From: Corythoichthys intestinalis | Lineage: Eukaryota > Chordata > Actinopteri > Syngnathiformes > Syngnathidae | Assembly (NCBI RefSeq): GCF_030265065.1 | Contig: NC_080406.1 | Coordinates: 36,418,638 to 36,482,637, forward strand | Direction: 5' to 3' | Length of the DNA stretch: 64,000 nucleotides | In this document: piece after piece, positions 37,459-49,000 of the stretch | Position numbering within the stretch: the first letter of the stretch is position 1 | Layout: each line of letters starts with the position of its first letter | Notes under the pieces: generated by a model | What the model was told of the DNA's origin: nothing | The model's database searches: none | Seen by the model: only the letters and a program-made list of their open reading frames with translations | Program-made: the position numbers and the translations under genes

Positions 37459-38324
37459 TATTTCGCAAGAGCCCGAGTCGAAAGAGAACGCCGCAAAGGC
37501 TAGTTGCGTGATTGTTGAAATGATTCATTAAAAAAATAATAAAGCAAATGTGACACACTGAATGGCTTGCTAAATTTTGCTTAAATATATTGTTCCACGT
37601 AAAGGACGTCAGCCAAGGTCGGCCCCCCACATTTTTACCACGCCAAATCTGGCCCCCTTTGCAAAAAGTTTGGACACCCCTGTTCTAAAGCAACTAGCAA
37701 GCACAATGTACCATTTGAACACGAGTGATGTTTGCTGTAAATGGGCCTCTTTACAAAACTATGTAGTTCTTGCATTAAAACCGGACGTTTCCAGCTAGAA
37801 TAGTCATTTACCACATTAATAATGTATAGAGTGTCTTTCTGATTAGTTTAATGTTATTTCCATTGAAAAAAAAACTGAATTTCTTTCAAAAAGGAAGACA
37901 CACACAAACCAACAGAAAAATGACATAATAAAACACAGGAACAGAAACTAGAAAAAAAGAACATTAAAAAGGCAAGAACTATTTAATAATGTCAAAGACA
38001 CTGAATTACGGTTTCATACTTTCTACACTGCTCTTCCTCACCTAGAGGTGTCAGTTAAAGCACCAGAAAATACAAAGAGTGTGTCTTCAACCGGAAGTGT
38101 ATCGACTCCACTTCCGCTCCCTCCAGCGGATAAAATAAACCCGTAAGACGTCGGGTGTCGAATCTCGCGTACATTATAAATTTTAAAAATGTTAATAGAA
38201 AAATGCTGCACATTCTAAACTAATTAATGAATTATTTTTGGTGCACAATTAGCTTCTCGTTGGGTTTACCAACACATTGCTAAGCGGAGCTCGAATTTTC
38301 GTCTAGTGTTGTGGTTGTGTGAAA

Positions 38325-39453
38325 ATGTGTGCAAAACGTGTGAAAGAAGAGTACGAAGAGGAACTTCATGGGACAAAAGAGGAGACCGAGCGACAATATC
38401 GACCGCTGAGTGAAGAAGAAGCTTCAAATTGGTTTGATCATTTCGCACACAGTGAGTGGCTCTTTTATAGTTAGCATAAGTTTCATAAAATAACGACAAA
38501 AAGACGTGGCGTCTAGATAAATACGTGTAATAAAATTAAGCTTTTTTTTTTTTTTTTTTTAAATCACAGACGTCGTTGAAGAACAAGTTCAGTCTCACCT
38601 GGAGGAATTTTTGAAGCAAGAGGAGCTACAATCCTCCCAAATTAAAAATGAAGAGGAAGACCTCTTTCCTATTAAAGGGGAAGAGGAGGGATTCAAAATC
38701 AGTCAGGAAGATGAGAATGTTCAAGACAAGCTTGCACTGACAATTGAAGAATTCAACAGTTACAATGATGAAGCTGATGGAGGATCGCATGCGGACAACT
38801 GCTTAGCCCCATTATCAGACAGTGACGACATCACATCCCACTCCTCTGACACTGATGATGAACACTCCAAAGTCGAAAGGACATGTCACGTTGACAACAA
38901 ACGATGCCAATGTTCCCAGTGTGACAAATCTTTTTTCAACAAGTCCGAGTTGAAACGACACATGAGAAAACACACAGGGGAAAAACCTTATGCCTGCTCA
39001 GTTTGCGGTGAGACATTCACTTGGAGATCAGGTTTGGTAAGGCACTCAAGAAAACATACCGGGGAGAAACCGTACGCGTGCACTGTCTGCGATGAAAAAT
39101 TTGCTCATAAGGAACAATTGGGGAGACACACGACATCACACACTGGAGGGACACATTTTACCTGCTTGGTTTGTGGAAAAATATTCACTTGGAAGACTGG
39201 TTTGATAAGGCACACGCGATCACACTCTGGAGAAAAACCTTTTGCCTGCTCAGTTTGTGGGAAAACTTTTAATCAGAAGACAACTTTGATGAGGCATACA
39301 AGAACACACACTGGGGTAAAACCTTTTGCCTGCTCAGTGTGCGATCAAAGATTCACTCAGAAGGGAAATTTAGAAAAACACTTAAGACAACACACTTTGG
39401 TTCTCCCTAGTGTCAACTTTTGCTTGCTTAATCTGCCGCCTGATTTTCATTAA
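38325..39453 (+). CDS. C2H2 zinc-finger protein gene 2, six fingers, intact
   Basis: Exon 1 (38325-38451) reads MCAKRVKEEYEEELHGTKEE and ends phase 1 at a GTGAGT donor. Exon 2 (38570-39453) follows a poly-T tract and CACAG acceptor. Together they encode 336 residues. After an acidic region (EEEDLFPIKGEEEG, then SDSDDITSHSSDTDDEHS) come six intact C2H2 fingers with TGEKP-type linkers, from CSQCDKSFFNKSELKRH to CSVCDQRFTQKGNLEKH. The first-exon sequence and the acidic LAPLSDS..ITS.SSDTD segment match zinc-finger gene 1 (its block 2), so the two genes are tandem paralogues about 10 kb apart. It is likely a nuclear sequence-specific DNA-binding regulator; target and orthology unknown. No KRAB or SCAN domain is visible. 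Confidence 0.9.
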
Positions 39454-39757
39454 TTATACAGAATTGGTTGAACACGCAAAATGACTCACTGATTCTCAGA
39501 TTGTCCTAAAGGCAAACACAAATATTTAAAAGAAAAAAATATGAGGCAAAAATGTGATTGTGAAAAGTGCAAAGGTTGAAGCTCAGAAAAAGTGCTTTTG
39601 ATGTGTAAAAATTGTAGGTAAAACTTAATTTAGACCAGTTTTCAACTGAAAAATGTGTATTTTTAATTTCCATTTCTGCCTTTAACTAAAATATAAAAAA
39701 CAGTCAGCTCTATGACCTGAGTAACACAACAAAAATATGTTAAAAAAAAAAAATAAA

Positions 39758-39761
<4 letters not shown>

Positions 39762-39791
<30 letters not shown>
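39762..39791. repeat. (TA)n microsatellite
   Basis: A perfect TA run directly precedes the left end of the hAT-like copy at 39796. Similar AT runs lie at 40630-40650, 52001-52020 and 59715-59730. Confidence 0.95.
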
Positions 39792-39795
<4 letters not shown>

Positions 39796-40608
39796 TAGGG
39801 CTGTCAAACGATTAAAATTTTTAATCGAGTTAATTACAGCTTAAAAATTAATTAATCGCAATTAATCGCAATTCAAACCGTCTATAAAATATGCCATATT
39901 TTTCTGTAAATTATATATATATTCTGTAAAATAAATTGTTGGAATGGAAAGATAAGACACAAGTTGGATATATACATTCAACATACGGTACATAAGGACT
40001 GTAGTGGGCATTTCACTCTACTGTCATTTAAATCTGTCTATGCTGTCCTCACTCCGAAGTGTCTACTTTTTCCAAAGCGAGACAGCTAGTGAACGACGCC
40101 TTAATAATTCTTCCTTTTTCATCTGATTTATTAATAAAATGGCCTCAAACCATTGTCCTCTTTAGACCGTCGTAAAACTACAAAATAAAAGTACACAAGC
40201 ATTGCATTAGCAACAACGTTAGCTTAGCACGCTATACAGGTTCACTAAACATAAACAAAAAGCGTCTCATACAAAAAATATAACATTTCGCTTACTAACA
40301 TAATATGTACATTCTTTACAACAACCATACTTACGGACAAATCTTGTCCAAGGATCATATAAGCACAACATTATCAGCCCGAGACGTCGTGCAGCCATAA
40401 TGAACTGGTAAGAAAACAATAAACCATGTCGCAAAGCGACCACATGAGTTCGCTGTTGGACAGCATAAAAAGCCTTGCTGTAAAACTTACCAAAAGGCAG
40501 AATACTTTCTGAGCGGGACATGTGCGTTAATTGCGTCAAATATTTTAACGTGATTAATTTTAAAAAATTAATTACCGCGCGTTAACGCGATAACGTTGAC
40601 AGCCCTTA
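39796..40608 (-). mobile_element. hAT-like element, TAGGGCTGTCAAA family, copy 2 (long core with gene-like insert)
   Basis: The ends TAGGGCTGTCAAACGATTAA and GTTGACAGCCCTTA are inverted. It shares about 800 bp with copy 4 (59731-60556) in the opposite orientation. The core, read on the minus strand, contains an acceptor-like TTGCCAG, ATG at 40398, the string MAARRLGLIMLCLYD, a GTAAGTATG donor, a pyrimidine-rich acceptor TTTTGTAG, a continuing frame ending FY-stop, and AATAAA overlapping the stop. Copies 1 and 3 lack this core. Confidence 0.8.
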
Positions 40609-40646
40609 ATATATACACATATATCTATTATATATAATATATATAT

Positions 40647-41620
40647 ATATGGCGGAAAACACAAGACTGAAAAAGCAGTTTCTGCACTCCTCTTTAAAAG
40701 AAACTGCTGTATTTTAAGCCAAAACAACTGTTGTGTTTGATAGAACAATATGTCTATATGCTGCCAAAATTTGCCTGTTTTACCCTGAAAACCCCCGTTT
40801 ACAGACGTCGCGCAACCGCTTTTGTTTCAAACCAGCCATAAAACGAAGGTAATTAATTATATTTATTATTCAAAATGTCTGTCATTTTTAGCTTAGAATC
40901 ATTAATTGATGTCTAAATTTTAGTTTAAAAAAAAAAAAAAAAAAACTACTTAAAAAAATTATTCACTCGCATATTTTAAACTTGTTAACAAATTAAGTCA
41001 CAATGAAAAAAAAAATGGTGTCTGTAAAAAGTCACGGATATTTACCTCATAACTATCGCTTAATTGTATTATTATTATTTTTTTCTGTCGCATTGTTCCC
41101 GATATGTTAGATGATAAATAATCGATCCATACAAAGAAAAATTGGAAAAAAATGTTGAAAAAGGTAAATATAGGAAAATGAAAATCTTGACCACTCCTTG
41201 ATGTCTGCGATTTTTGCATCGCGACCCGTTATATTACCATGTTTCACACATGAAATCCGCAAAAAATCTAGCTGTGGCCATTCGCAGCTGTGTTATGACA
41301 CTTGGTGATACATGCTACATGGAGTTTTTGGATCAAAACAAAGTAAGTCCGCGATAATATCTCGTTAAAGTCATGTCGTCTGTAATTCTGCTCTCGCGTG
41401 CTCTCACCTCCAGATAGGGTCTTGCTGTTTAAAAAAAATGTTTTGTCCCCCCCCCGAAAAAAAAAATGCCCTCCTGTTCAAAAATTTTCTTCCCCCAGAA
41501 AATTGAGATTTTAAGCTTTCCAATGATCTATCACACATGCATATCGGACAGTTTTGAAATTTGGCCAAATTGGGGATCTCATAGTGGAACGTCAAGTCAC
41601 CTGAGTGTTTTCCGGCATAT
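40647..41620. mobile_element. Non-autonomous element of the ATATGGCGGAAA family, copy B
   Basis: The ends ATATGGCGGAAAACACAAG and GAGTGTTTTCCGGCATAT are inverted. It aligns with copy A (17559-18580) in the same orientation, apart from a short deletion after CTATATGCTGCCA. It lies between zinc-finger gene 2 and gene C, inserted in an AT run. Confidence 0.7.
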
Positions 41621-41966
41621 ATAGAGTGGTGTGAACTATATTTCGTCAAAACATACTGTGTCCTGGATCGCTTTTTTCAAAGATAGTGACTGTAATGCAA
41701 CCAATGAACAGTGAAGAAAAAAACTGTCAAAAGGACCAATAATAACTCACAAATAAAAAGGAAAAATAATAAAATCCTGAATGAAATGGTGTTTTTTTTC
41801 TTTCTTAAATAATACACCCCCCCCATTTTTACTGCATAAAAATATTTTAATTTTACATTTTATATTTATTGTGTCTATAGAATACACATTTTCAGCATAT
41901 TGTTGGCTCATATCACACTTAAAAAACAAAGATGAAGCACAATTTCCAAATGATGCACCTCCCACA

Positions 41967-42034
41967 CACCTGAGTGCAATAATTGAAATCACCACACTGA
42001 TTGGTGCAGGTGTCACGCTGTCAGCATTTAAATA
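41967..42034 (+). promoter_or_regulatory. Promoter of secreted Pro/Cys-rich gene C
   Basis: CACCTGAGTGCA (41967), ATTGG (42000-42004) and TTAAATA (42028-42034), then GAGCCAGTGTG, match the order found before genes A and B. The E-box to ATTGG distance is 33 bp, as in A. The ATTGG to TATA-like distance is longer (28 bp against 15 and 20). Confidence 0.62.
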
Positions 42035-42124
42035 GAGCCAGTGTGTTGTTAGCCACAGTAACAGCAGGACACAAGAACTGAAGTTGCAAAGCTGAGTAAG
42101 AAGAACAAGCACGTGTGGTCAATA

Positions 42125-43562
42125 ATGACTTTTGACTTTGCTCTGAGGTAGTATTCTCTTGTTTAGTTTTAGTTTGACTTTCATGATGCAGATCTTTTAA
42201 ATGTTCTTTCACTGGTTAACTCCCCTTTTTCAGGGTGCTTGTGCTCTGGCTGTTGGCCTTTGGACCATATGTAAAGGGTAAGTGCCAGCAAATTATGTAT
42301 ATGTGACCTAGTTAGCAAACCCAAATCTCTCCAGATACCCAATTTTTCAAAATTGGCATAATCAAAATGCTTTCCAATGACTATTTTGCAATGGTGTTTC
42401 ATCTCTTTTGAAACTTGCCACTTAAAGTTTGGTGGTCCTTGCCTCCTTGTATGTCCAAAATGATGTGTTAGTTGGGGGCAAAACATGTCCTTAACTACAA
42501 TATTAGTGAGGCTAACCCCAAATTGTACGTCATTGAACCTCAACAACTAAAGGATGTTCATGAGTAAATCTGAACCATTGTAAATTGCTTTGATTTGACA
42601 GCATCATTCTGACTCCTCCCAGTCACTGGTTTTCCACTGCCATGCATTTGCAGCACCATCCAATTTGCAAATGGCTGACTCTGTAATTTCAATCTTTCAT
42701 ATCTTAACCCCAAAACTTGAGATGTCATTAGTCTGTCAAATTTTTTGACAGTAGACTATATCCTGCACTGACGTGTGAAAATGGACAACAGGCTTGTATA
42801 TCCAGAGGGCCACGCTAGAATTAATGGACTACTCTGGGGAAAAATCCTTGTTTTGCCCAATTCTGAGCTTGTAATGATGAGTGGGGGGTGGTACATAATG
42901 GGAAATCTTTATGCTGGAAATTGTGAACAAAAACGGTAAGGCAATTCTTGGCATGTTAAGTTTTTAAACATTTAGATCATGATGGCGCTTTGAATCTCAT
43001 GGGCTGCCATTGACTGATATCAGTTAATTTGAAGAGGCCTGGCAGCAGTTTACTGGCCACCGCCCACTTTCTATTCAAATGGAATAGATGCCAAAGTGAT
43101 TTAAATTGACAGAATTGGGCATAGTCAATGTCTGACTTTTTTTTTTTTTTTTGTACTTTTGACTATATTTTTGACTCTTCTTTAGGACATGGTTCTAGAC
43201 GGGGAGGTTTTGCACCCTTTGGGTTGGACAGGAGTTCCCCGAGAAGCCTGGCACCTAGTTGGGATCCTACGTATTACATGCCAGTAGAGTCAGATATGGA
43301 GCGATTGGGCCTACCCGGTGTCCAAGCTGGTGAACACAATTTGGGACCTGAGGCTAATGAAGACATGGGTGGATCTGGTGAAGAGTCGTTTGCACTGATT
43401 GAACATAAGTGTCCGCCTTGCCCTGGCTGCCCCAGAATTCCTCCTTGCCACGAACCCAGCCTTTGCCCTCTGCCTTTCTGTGTGCCCTATTATGTACCTT
43501 GCCCTTGTGGAAAAAGTTGCTGTAAGCGTGGAAGCAGGTGTCAAAAATGGAACAATTTGTAG
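42125..43562 (+). CDS. Small secreted proline/cysteine-rich protein, gene C (unrecognised family)
   Basis: Exons 42125-42147, 42234-42277 and 43186-43562 join in frame with the same phases (2 and 1) as genes A and B, giving 147 residues. The signal peptide is MTFDFALRR then VLVLWLLAFG. The mature part has SPR-x5-SWDPTYYMPVES, an acidic glycine-rich middle (LGPEANEDMGGSGEES) not present in A or B, and the tail CPPCPGCP ... PCPCGKSCCKRGSRC with the same 11 cysteines. Intron 2 is 908 bp, against 64 and 62 bp in A and B. A donor-like GTAAGG after the stop, a TTTGCAG acceptor (about 43642) and AATAAA (about 43671) indicate a non-coding last exon. It is the most diverged member. Function unknown. 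Confidence 0.84.
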
Positions 43563-43689
43563 TCTCCAAGGTAAGGTCGAAGGTGGTGCCATTTTATTTT
43601 TTGTTGAAGCTACTGATCACCAATTTGTACATTGTTTGCAGGTTACAGCTTGTTCATTGCAGCAACTCTAATAAATCATTGAAATTGAA

Positions 43690-44494
43690 TCTGCCTTTTT
43701 GAATGGTCATCACATTTGACTTCTCCCTCTGTCAAATGGCATCCTCCTGTACAAATACATTCTTATATTTACTAATCTGAGCTGGGGAAAATGCATTTAC
43801 TCAATTCACCATAGTTTCTGAAATTACATATACTTGCTCAGGGTCTCTCAGGGCTGCCCAATAAGCAAAAATTCCGTTTTCAACACATTTCAAGAATGCC
43901 TTCATGCAGCAGGACTCGCTTTAGTTTTTAAATCTCTTATGGCAAGTTTTAATTACTGTGGAAAGTGTTTTTCTCTTATCACATTGGTTTTATTGGACTT
44001 TGCAGCAAGCCTACTGTGGTGCAATGTCAAATATTGCCTATTTTCAGCTTTTTCACATTCCTCAGTGCTGTTGGCTTCAAAATCTATAATGGTTTCAATT
44101 TAAGATGTCAACAAATCTTGGCGATACATTTGGCTATTATAAATTGGTCAATGTTCTACTGTAATCCTAAATGGTGGTCAATGTTCAAACTAGTCCATTA
44201 GGAGTCAAGCTATTAAACAAATTTGCCCTTGACTTTACAAGTGCCATGTAGGTACCAGATGAGCTAAAAATTTTGCTTAGGTTCAAAATCTTACTGGGGA
44301 GGGAATAGCTTGACATTTCTAACCCAATGTGGATGTTAGGGATAAATCTTACAATTTTTAGTTGAATGCAAATTGTGCATCGTAGTTTCATATCTGTAAA
44401 GTTGTACGGTTTCCGCATAATTTGTACAAATGAGCACTGATTTTTAAATATGTACATTTTCGTGCATTTTTTTTGGGTCTGGATTTTGTCAGTT
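43690..44494. other. No gene seen
   Basis: AT-rich sequence between gene C and a transposon fragment. Several open frames of 70-90 codons occur, but none has a domain, a splice context or codon bias that I can defend. Confidence 0.45.
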
Positions 44495-45034
44495 TTGGCA
44501 ATGAGACTGCATTACGATGCGTTACTACGTTGGTTGAATGACACGAGAAGAGTCAGACACTGAAGTGTGACACTAGCAAACGCGATGCTATGCGGCTCCA
44601 ATATTTCCTGACTAGCTGACGGCCTACAATCTACGCCGAGATATCAAATGCTTATAGAACTACATGCAAAATGACAGATGACATTAAACAGCTGCCATTT
44701 TGAAGCAGTAGACTTCTCAGGCTCTGTTGTAGTAAACCTTCCTAGTGAACTTATCTAAAATACTAAATCGGCAAAATCTTGACTTGAATCTTTAAATTAT
44801 GAAACGGTTTCAAAACTAACACGTCGAAAGTAGAAGGGAACTAATGCAAAAACGGTAGCAATTTTAAGTTCACATTAAACTATTTCCAAACATGGCTAAG
44901 GTTTTTTTTTTTTCAAATGAAAAAAAGGTAACACCAGTTACTTTGCCAAGTTACTAATTACTTTTAGGTAAGTTACTAAATTTTTGGGAGAAGTAATTTA
45001 TAACAAATTTGTAAAAGTAAGATTAACAACACTG
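44495..45034. mobile_element. Truncated copy of the TTAACAACACTG element family
   Basis: From GCATTACGATGCGTTACTACG to AAGATTAACAACACTGG this matches the 35581-37029 element, including AGTAGACTTCTCAGG and CTAAATCGGCAAAATC. The left end is missing. It has lost several short blocks and looks older than the copy at 35581. Confidence 0.7.
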
Positions 45035-45054
45035 GTCATAAAGATGTCTGCAGA

Positions 45055-45190
45055 ATGAAAAGTGACGAAATCGGAGATTTCATTCTGCCAATTTGTTGCC
45101 GAACACAATTAGCAACTATTGCTGATCACTTCTCAGAATTAGCAAAAGAAATGTTCCCTGACTCAAAGATTGCAACGGCAAGTTAATTTT
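45055..45190 (+). pseudogene. Possible transposase fragment
   Basis: A short plus-strand frame reads KSDEIGDFILPICCRTQL, then IADHFSELAKEMFPDSKIA. The phrase AKEMFPDSKIA resembles segments of fish hAT-type transposases as I remember them. Nothing on either side extends it, and no terminal repeats are visible, so the call is weak. Confidence 0.3.
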
Positions 45191-46032
45191 ATCAATTGAC
45201 CTTTTTAATTTATAATTGGACACACTACCTTCAAATCAAACTGAATTGCGAGCTGAAGTGCAGCCATCAAGACATGATAGAAATTGCCAAAAGTGCTACA
45301 TACAATAACAAAAGTCAGTTAAATTTTAGTATTCATGATGTAGCTGAATGATTGTTCTTTGATTGCACCAGGTTGTTACTATAATACCAATAAATTCATA
45401 TTTTAAAAATTGAGTTTTTGTTTCATATTACACGCTACATACATACGTTGTAAGGTTCATCACCAATTTGTAAGGGCATACGTCTCCATTTGTAAGATTG
45501 CCAACGGCCTCGGGTTGACAGGTATGATCATATGCATTTGGTCATAAGTACACACTTGTAGCAGTTAAAACGCACTCCAAACAAAACTGACAGTGAATGT
45601 TACTATTTTAATTGCATATTAAGGTGTTCCTTCAAACACTGCACTTGCATTACATTTAAAAAATCTCACCTTTCACCAAAAACCCAGACTAGGCACCCCC
45701 CGCCCCGACCGACAAAATGTCAGTCAAGCTGTACCTTCATACGGTACTTGAGACCAATTTTTTTTTTTTTTTAATTGGGGTATGTTACATGTGTACTATT
45801 CATCTTCAAGCACATTCAATATAGTAATTTGTCTAATCATACATTGCAGTGCTAATGTAGTGTATTGCATGCTATTAAAACTAAAGTTTGGCTGTATAGT
45901 TGATCACATACAGTATTACATTCCAAGCAAAGAATCAAATACAAATGTTTTTAGCTGCACTGTGAAATTGGCCAAGTGTATGATATACTTGACAAAAAGT
46001 GATCAAATACGTAAGTAGAGTAGGTACAAGTC

Positions 46033-49000
46033 TTATAAGTACAGATTTTTGGTCAAAGTGTTTTTTAGGTCTATGTGGTATTCTGCTCCAGGATGCCTGC
46101 TGTTGTGCTCCATGATCACTTTATCCACCTCCTCGTGTAGATCAATCACATGTCTGCTCCTGTCAGAGTATCATAAAACAATATGAAAAACTGAAAAAAT
46201 GGATAAGAATAGGGACAAGATCTACAGAAACAGGAAAGAATATAAATATGCTATGTATTATCGTTAAAAAAGTCATCTTCATTTATTAAGGGTGAGGACG
46301 GAATACACCAGCTAACTGATATGACAGGAAGCAGGAGGAGAGGAAAGACTAGAGTATGGCAGGTATACATTGTTGGTATTGATGTGAAGTATGGAATTAA
46401 TGTGTTGATATCCTAATGCGAAGTACTGTATAGTGAATATTAGGTCTCCATACCTTCTTTGGCATCCACTTAAAGCTCCTGTCAAAGCCTTAAGATACAC
46501 GGAGTGATGTTGACCTTCCTGTAGTTGCTGTTCTCCAGTTCGGCAGTGACTCCACAGCACATCTGCATCAAACGGAGTACTATCAGTTTGCAACTGACCA
46601 CCCCCGCCATCCGTTTCCAGTTGCTCATCATCCCAGTAGTTCCCTCCGACAAAGGGTTGTAACGCTGGTACAGTGTAACTCTGGACAAAGAACAGCTTTG
46701 GCTTGCCAACCAACGCCGAACAGCCAGCCCCGGTAAAGAGTCGCCGAACATCTTGAAGACGGAGCCCTTCGCAATCCGAATCTGTGGCCAGGAGGTGATT
46801 GTCAGTTGCACGACTGACGATGCAGCAGACGTGGCCGTCGCCTCTGTGGTCAGAACCTCCACGAAAAACGCTTTTGAGCGTCGTAACGGTCTCAATCAGA
46901 CCGAGCCATTTATGTAGAGTCACGTCAAAGTTCAGCGACTTAAACGTGTGCTCCAGCATCTCTGAGAGAGAAGAAAAATGTCACTGGAATGGCATCCATC
47001 TTTCCAAAATATATGTATGTATATTCCATTATATTTCTATACGTATTGTTTTTGTTTAGAAAATACGTTGCTTGCTTGCTTATATCACCATCACATGTAT
47101 GCTAGTTATTATCCTAACTTGTTTTTGCTTCCAATTTACGTACAGAATATGTAGTCGAATTGTAGCTTGAAGATACTTGGTGTCTCACCTCCATCGTTAC
47201 CCACACAGTCTATAATAAGACAAACTCCTCTGGGTTCGCTGGTAAAGGTGTATCGATTTACTGGATTCTAGTAGATAGAAGAGTAATCTTGATTTAATCA
47301 CTGACGCTGATACATGTAGATTGAATCATGAGTATGTATCTTACCTGGCAGGCGTGGTGTACAACTTCTTCAGTTGTTGGCAGGTTTACTGTAATCAGAT
47401 GGAAAATCAATCAGACGAAGGAAAATAAAGGCTGTCACTGGCTCCAAAGATCATGGAAGTATATAGCCACTAAGCTATTTCTACTTTCATTTAGGCATTT
47501 TCAAAAGGGATGTGAAATTGAAAGTGCTTCACCGATACAATTTTTTTTTGCCCCCGATAAAGATTCTGATACCTGGTTGTGATACTGCTTGCCAACCACG
47601 TTTTTTTTTTTTTTTTTTTTTGGGGGGGGGGGGGGGGGGTTGCTTTAAATTCTAAATTACTGCATAGTCACTTGAATGTCAAGTCATTGCTATCATGGCT
47701 TGGCTGCCAACCCTCCTACTTCAAATGGATTGTACGTCTACTAGGGATGAACTCATTGAAAAACACATCAGAAGGATAATTGGTCGCCACATGATTGGAC
47801 CTATATTATTGTCTTAAGAGGACTTGTCGCCCTTCCTATCTATACGAAGACGTGCATAGCAGGTGACCATCTTGGGTAGGGAGAACGGAGGTTGGAAACT
47901 AGATTTTGAAAAGTACACTATGCGCACCATCGGCGCAGCAATTCTTACTACTCTCTATACCGATGATGTACAATAATTTTAGTAGCATATTGGTATCCAT
48001 ACTAGTACAGTGGTACCTCGACATACGATTGCTTCGACACACGATCTTTTCAACAATTGACGTAAAATTTGACTCGCCATTTGCTTCTACAACTGACGAC
48101 ACGACTGCGCCGCAGACGGACGCACTGCAGATTTTCTTGTGAGAGAAATCAACACAGGTTCCAAGAAGGTTAGTGCAGGTGGTGAAACAAGGAAAAAGGT
48201 GGTGCTTGCCATTGAAATGAAGATGGAAAAGACATAAAAATATGAGCGTGATTGAGGTGCGCATCCGTGAACTGGCTCAACAATACGGCCGTAGAATGTC
48301 GACGATCTCCACAGTCGCCCTCCGACCTCCGTTCGCCAGTCTTTATATGTCAAGGTGACAATTACTATTGTGGTAACATCGCCAAAGAAATCACCCACTT
48401 CGTCAGGTTTTTATCATTTACTTGAGAACTTGTGCAACACAACATGTCAACTGTCCGCCGTAGTTGACCGTGTTCTCAACAAAACATAAAATGAGAATAA
48501 AACTCAACCGCACCTTTCCCTCTGTCACATCAGCGACGCAGTGTGTTCAGGTACAGCACGAAAAACACGTCTGCCACATTAGAACCCGATTCGTTACATT
48601 ATTACAGGAATTATTATTATATTATTCCGGTTTTTATTAATTTATTTGTTTTGCTATATGTGTAATTGCCAAATGTAATATTACCAGCAGTATTTATTAA
48701 GGATTTAGTGTAGCTTTTCGGGCTGTGGAACGAATTAAATGGAATTATAATGTATTCTTATGGGAAAACCCTGCTTAACATACGACCATTTTCGACTTAC
48801 AAACACGCTCCTGGAACAATTAACTTCGTACGTAGAGGTACAACTGTATTGGTGCAACCCTAAAATTTACAAAAATTCCTAATGCCGTTTTCAAGTTGTA
48901 ATGCACGGCTTCTCCCCTGGAGGGTACTAGTGGACCTCAGTGAGTTTGTAAAGGCAAATTATTTTTTAAAGTTAAAATATATATTTTTAAAATTAAGAAA

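Larger units (their letters stand above)
35200..37685 (+). mobile_element. hAT (Charlie-like) element inserted in the Tc1-like copy
   Basis: The left end (CAGGCAGACATGTCCAAAG, then GGCCTGGGGGCC) and the right end (complement CAGGGGTGTCCAAACTTTTTG) are inverted and match the MITE at 22116. The host Tc1-like sequence reads continuously across the insertion when compared with 25822-27465, which fixes both boundaries to within a few bases. A TTCT word is repeated at both junctions, but a full 8-bp duplication is not clear. The element encodes only the N-terminal part of a transposase (37201-37458) and is itself interrupted at 35581-37029. Confidence 0.82.
33838..37905 (-). mobile_element. Tc1-like transposon, family 2, copy 2, split by a nested insertion
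   Basis: The left end ACGCTACCGTTCAAAAG matches copy 1 at 25822. The minus-strand coding remnant 34163-34444 reads [20 protein letters not shown] and PTQSTDLKPIELLWEQL. Homology to copy 1 runs to about 35198, stops for 2.5 kb, and resumes at about 37686 (GCAACTAGCAAGCACAATG) through the ATAGTCATTTACCACATTA word to about 37900. The outer right end is missing. The gap is filled by the hAT element at 35200-37685. Several frame breaks make the transposase inactive. Confidence 0.88.

Noticed and set aside
46482-46895. Second minus-strand frame over cflar exon 6.
   Set aside because: It is out of phase with the acceptor at 46962 and lacks the caspase-fold motifs found in the chosen frame.
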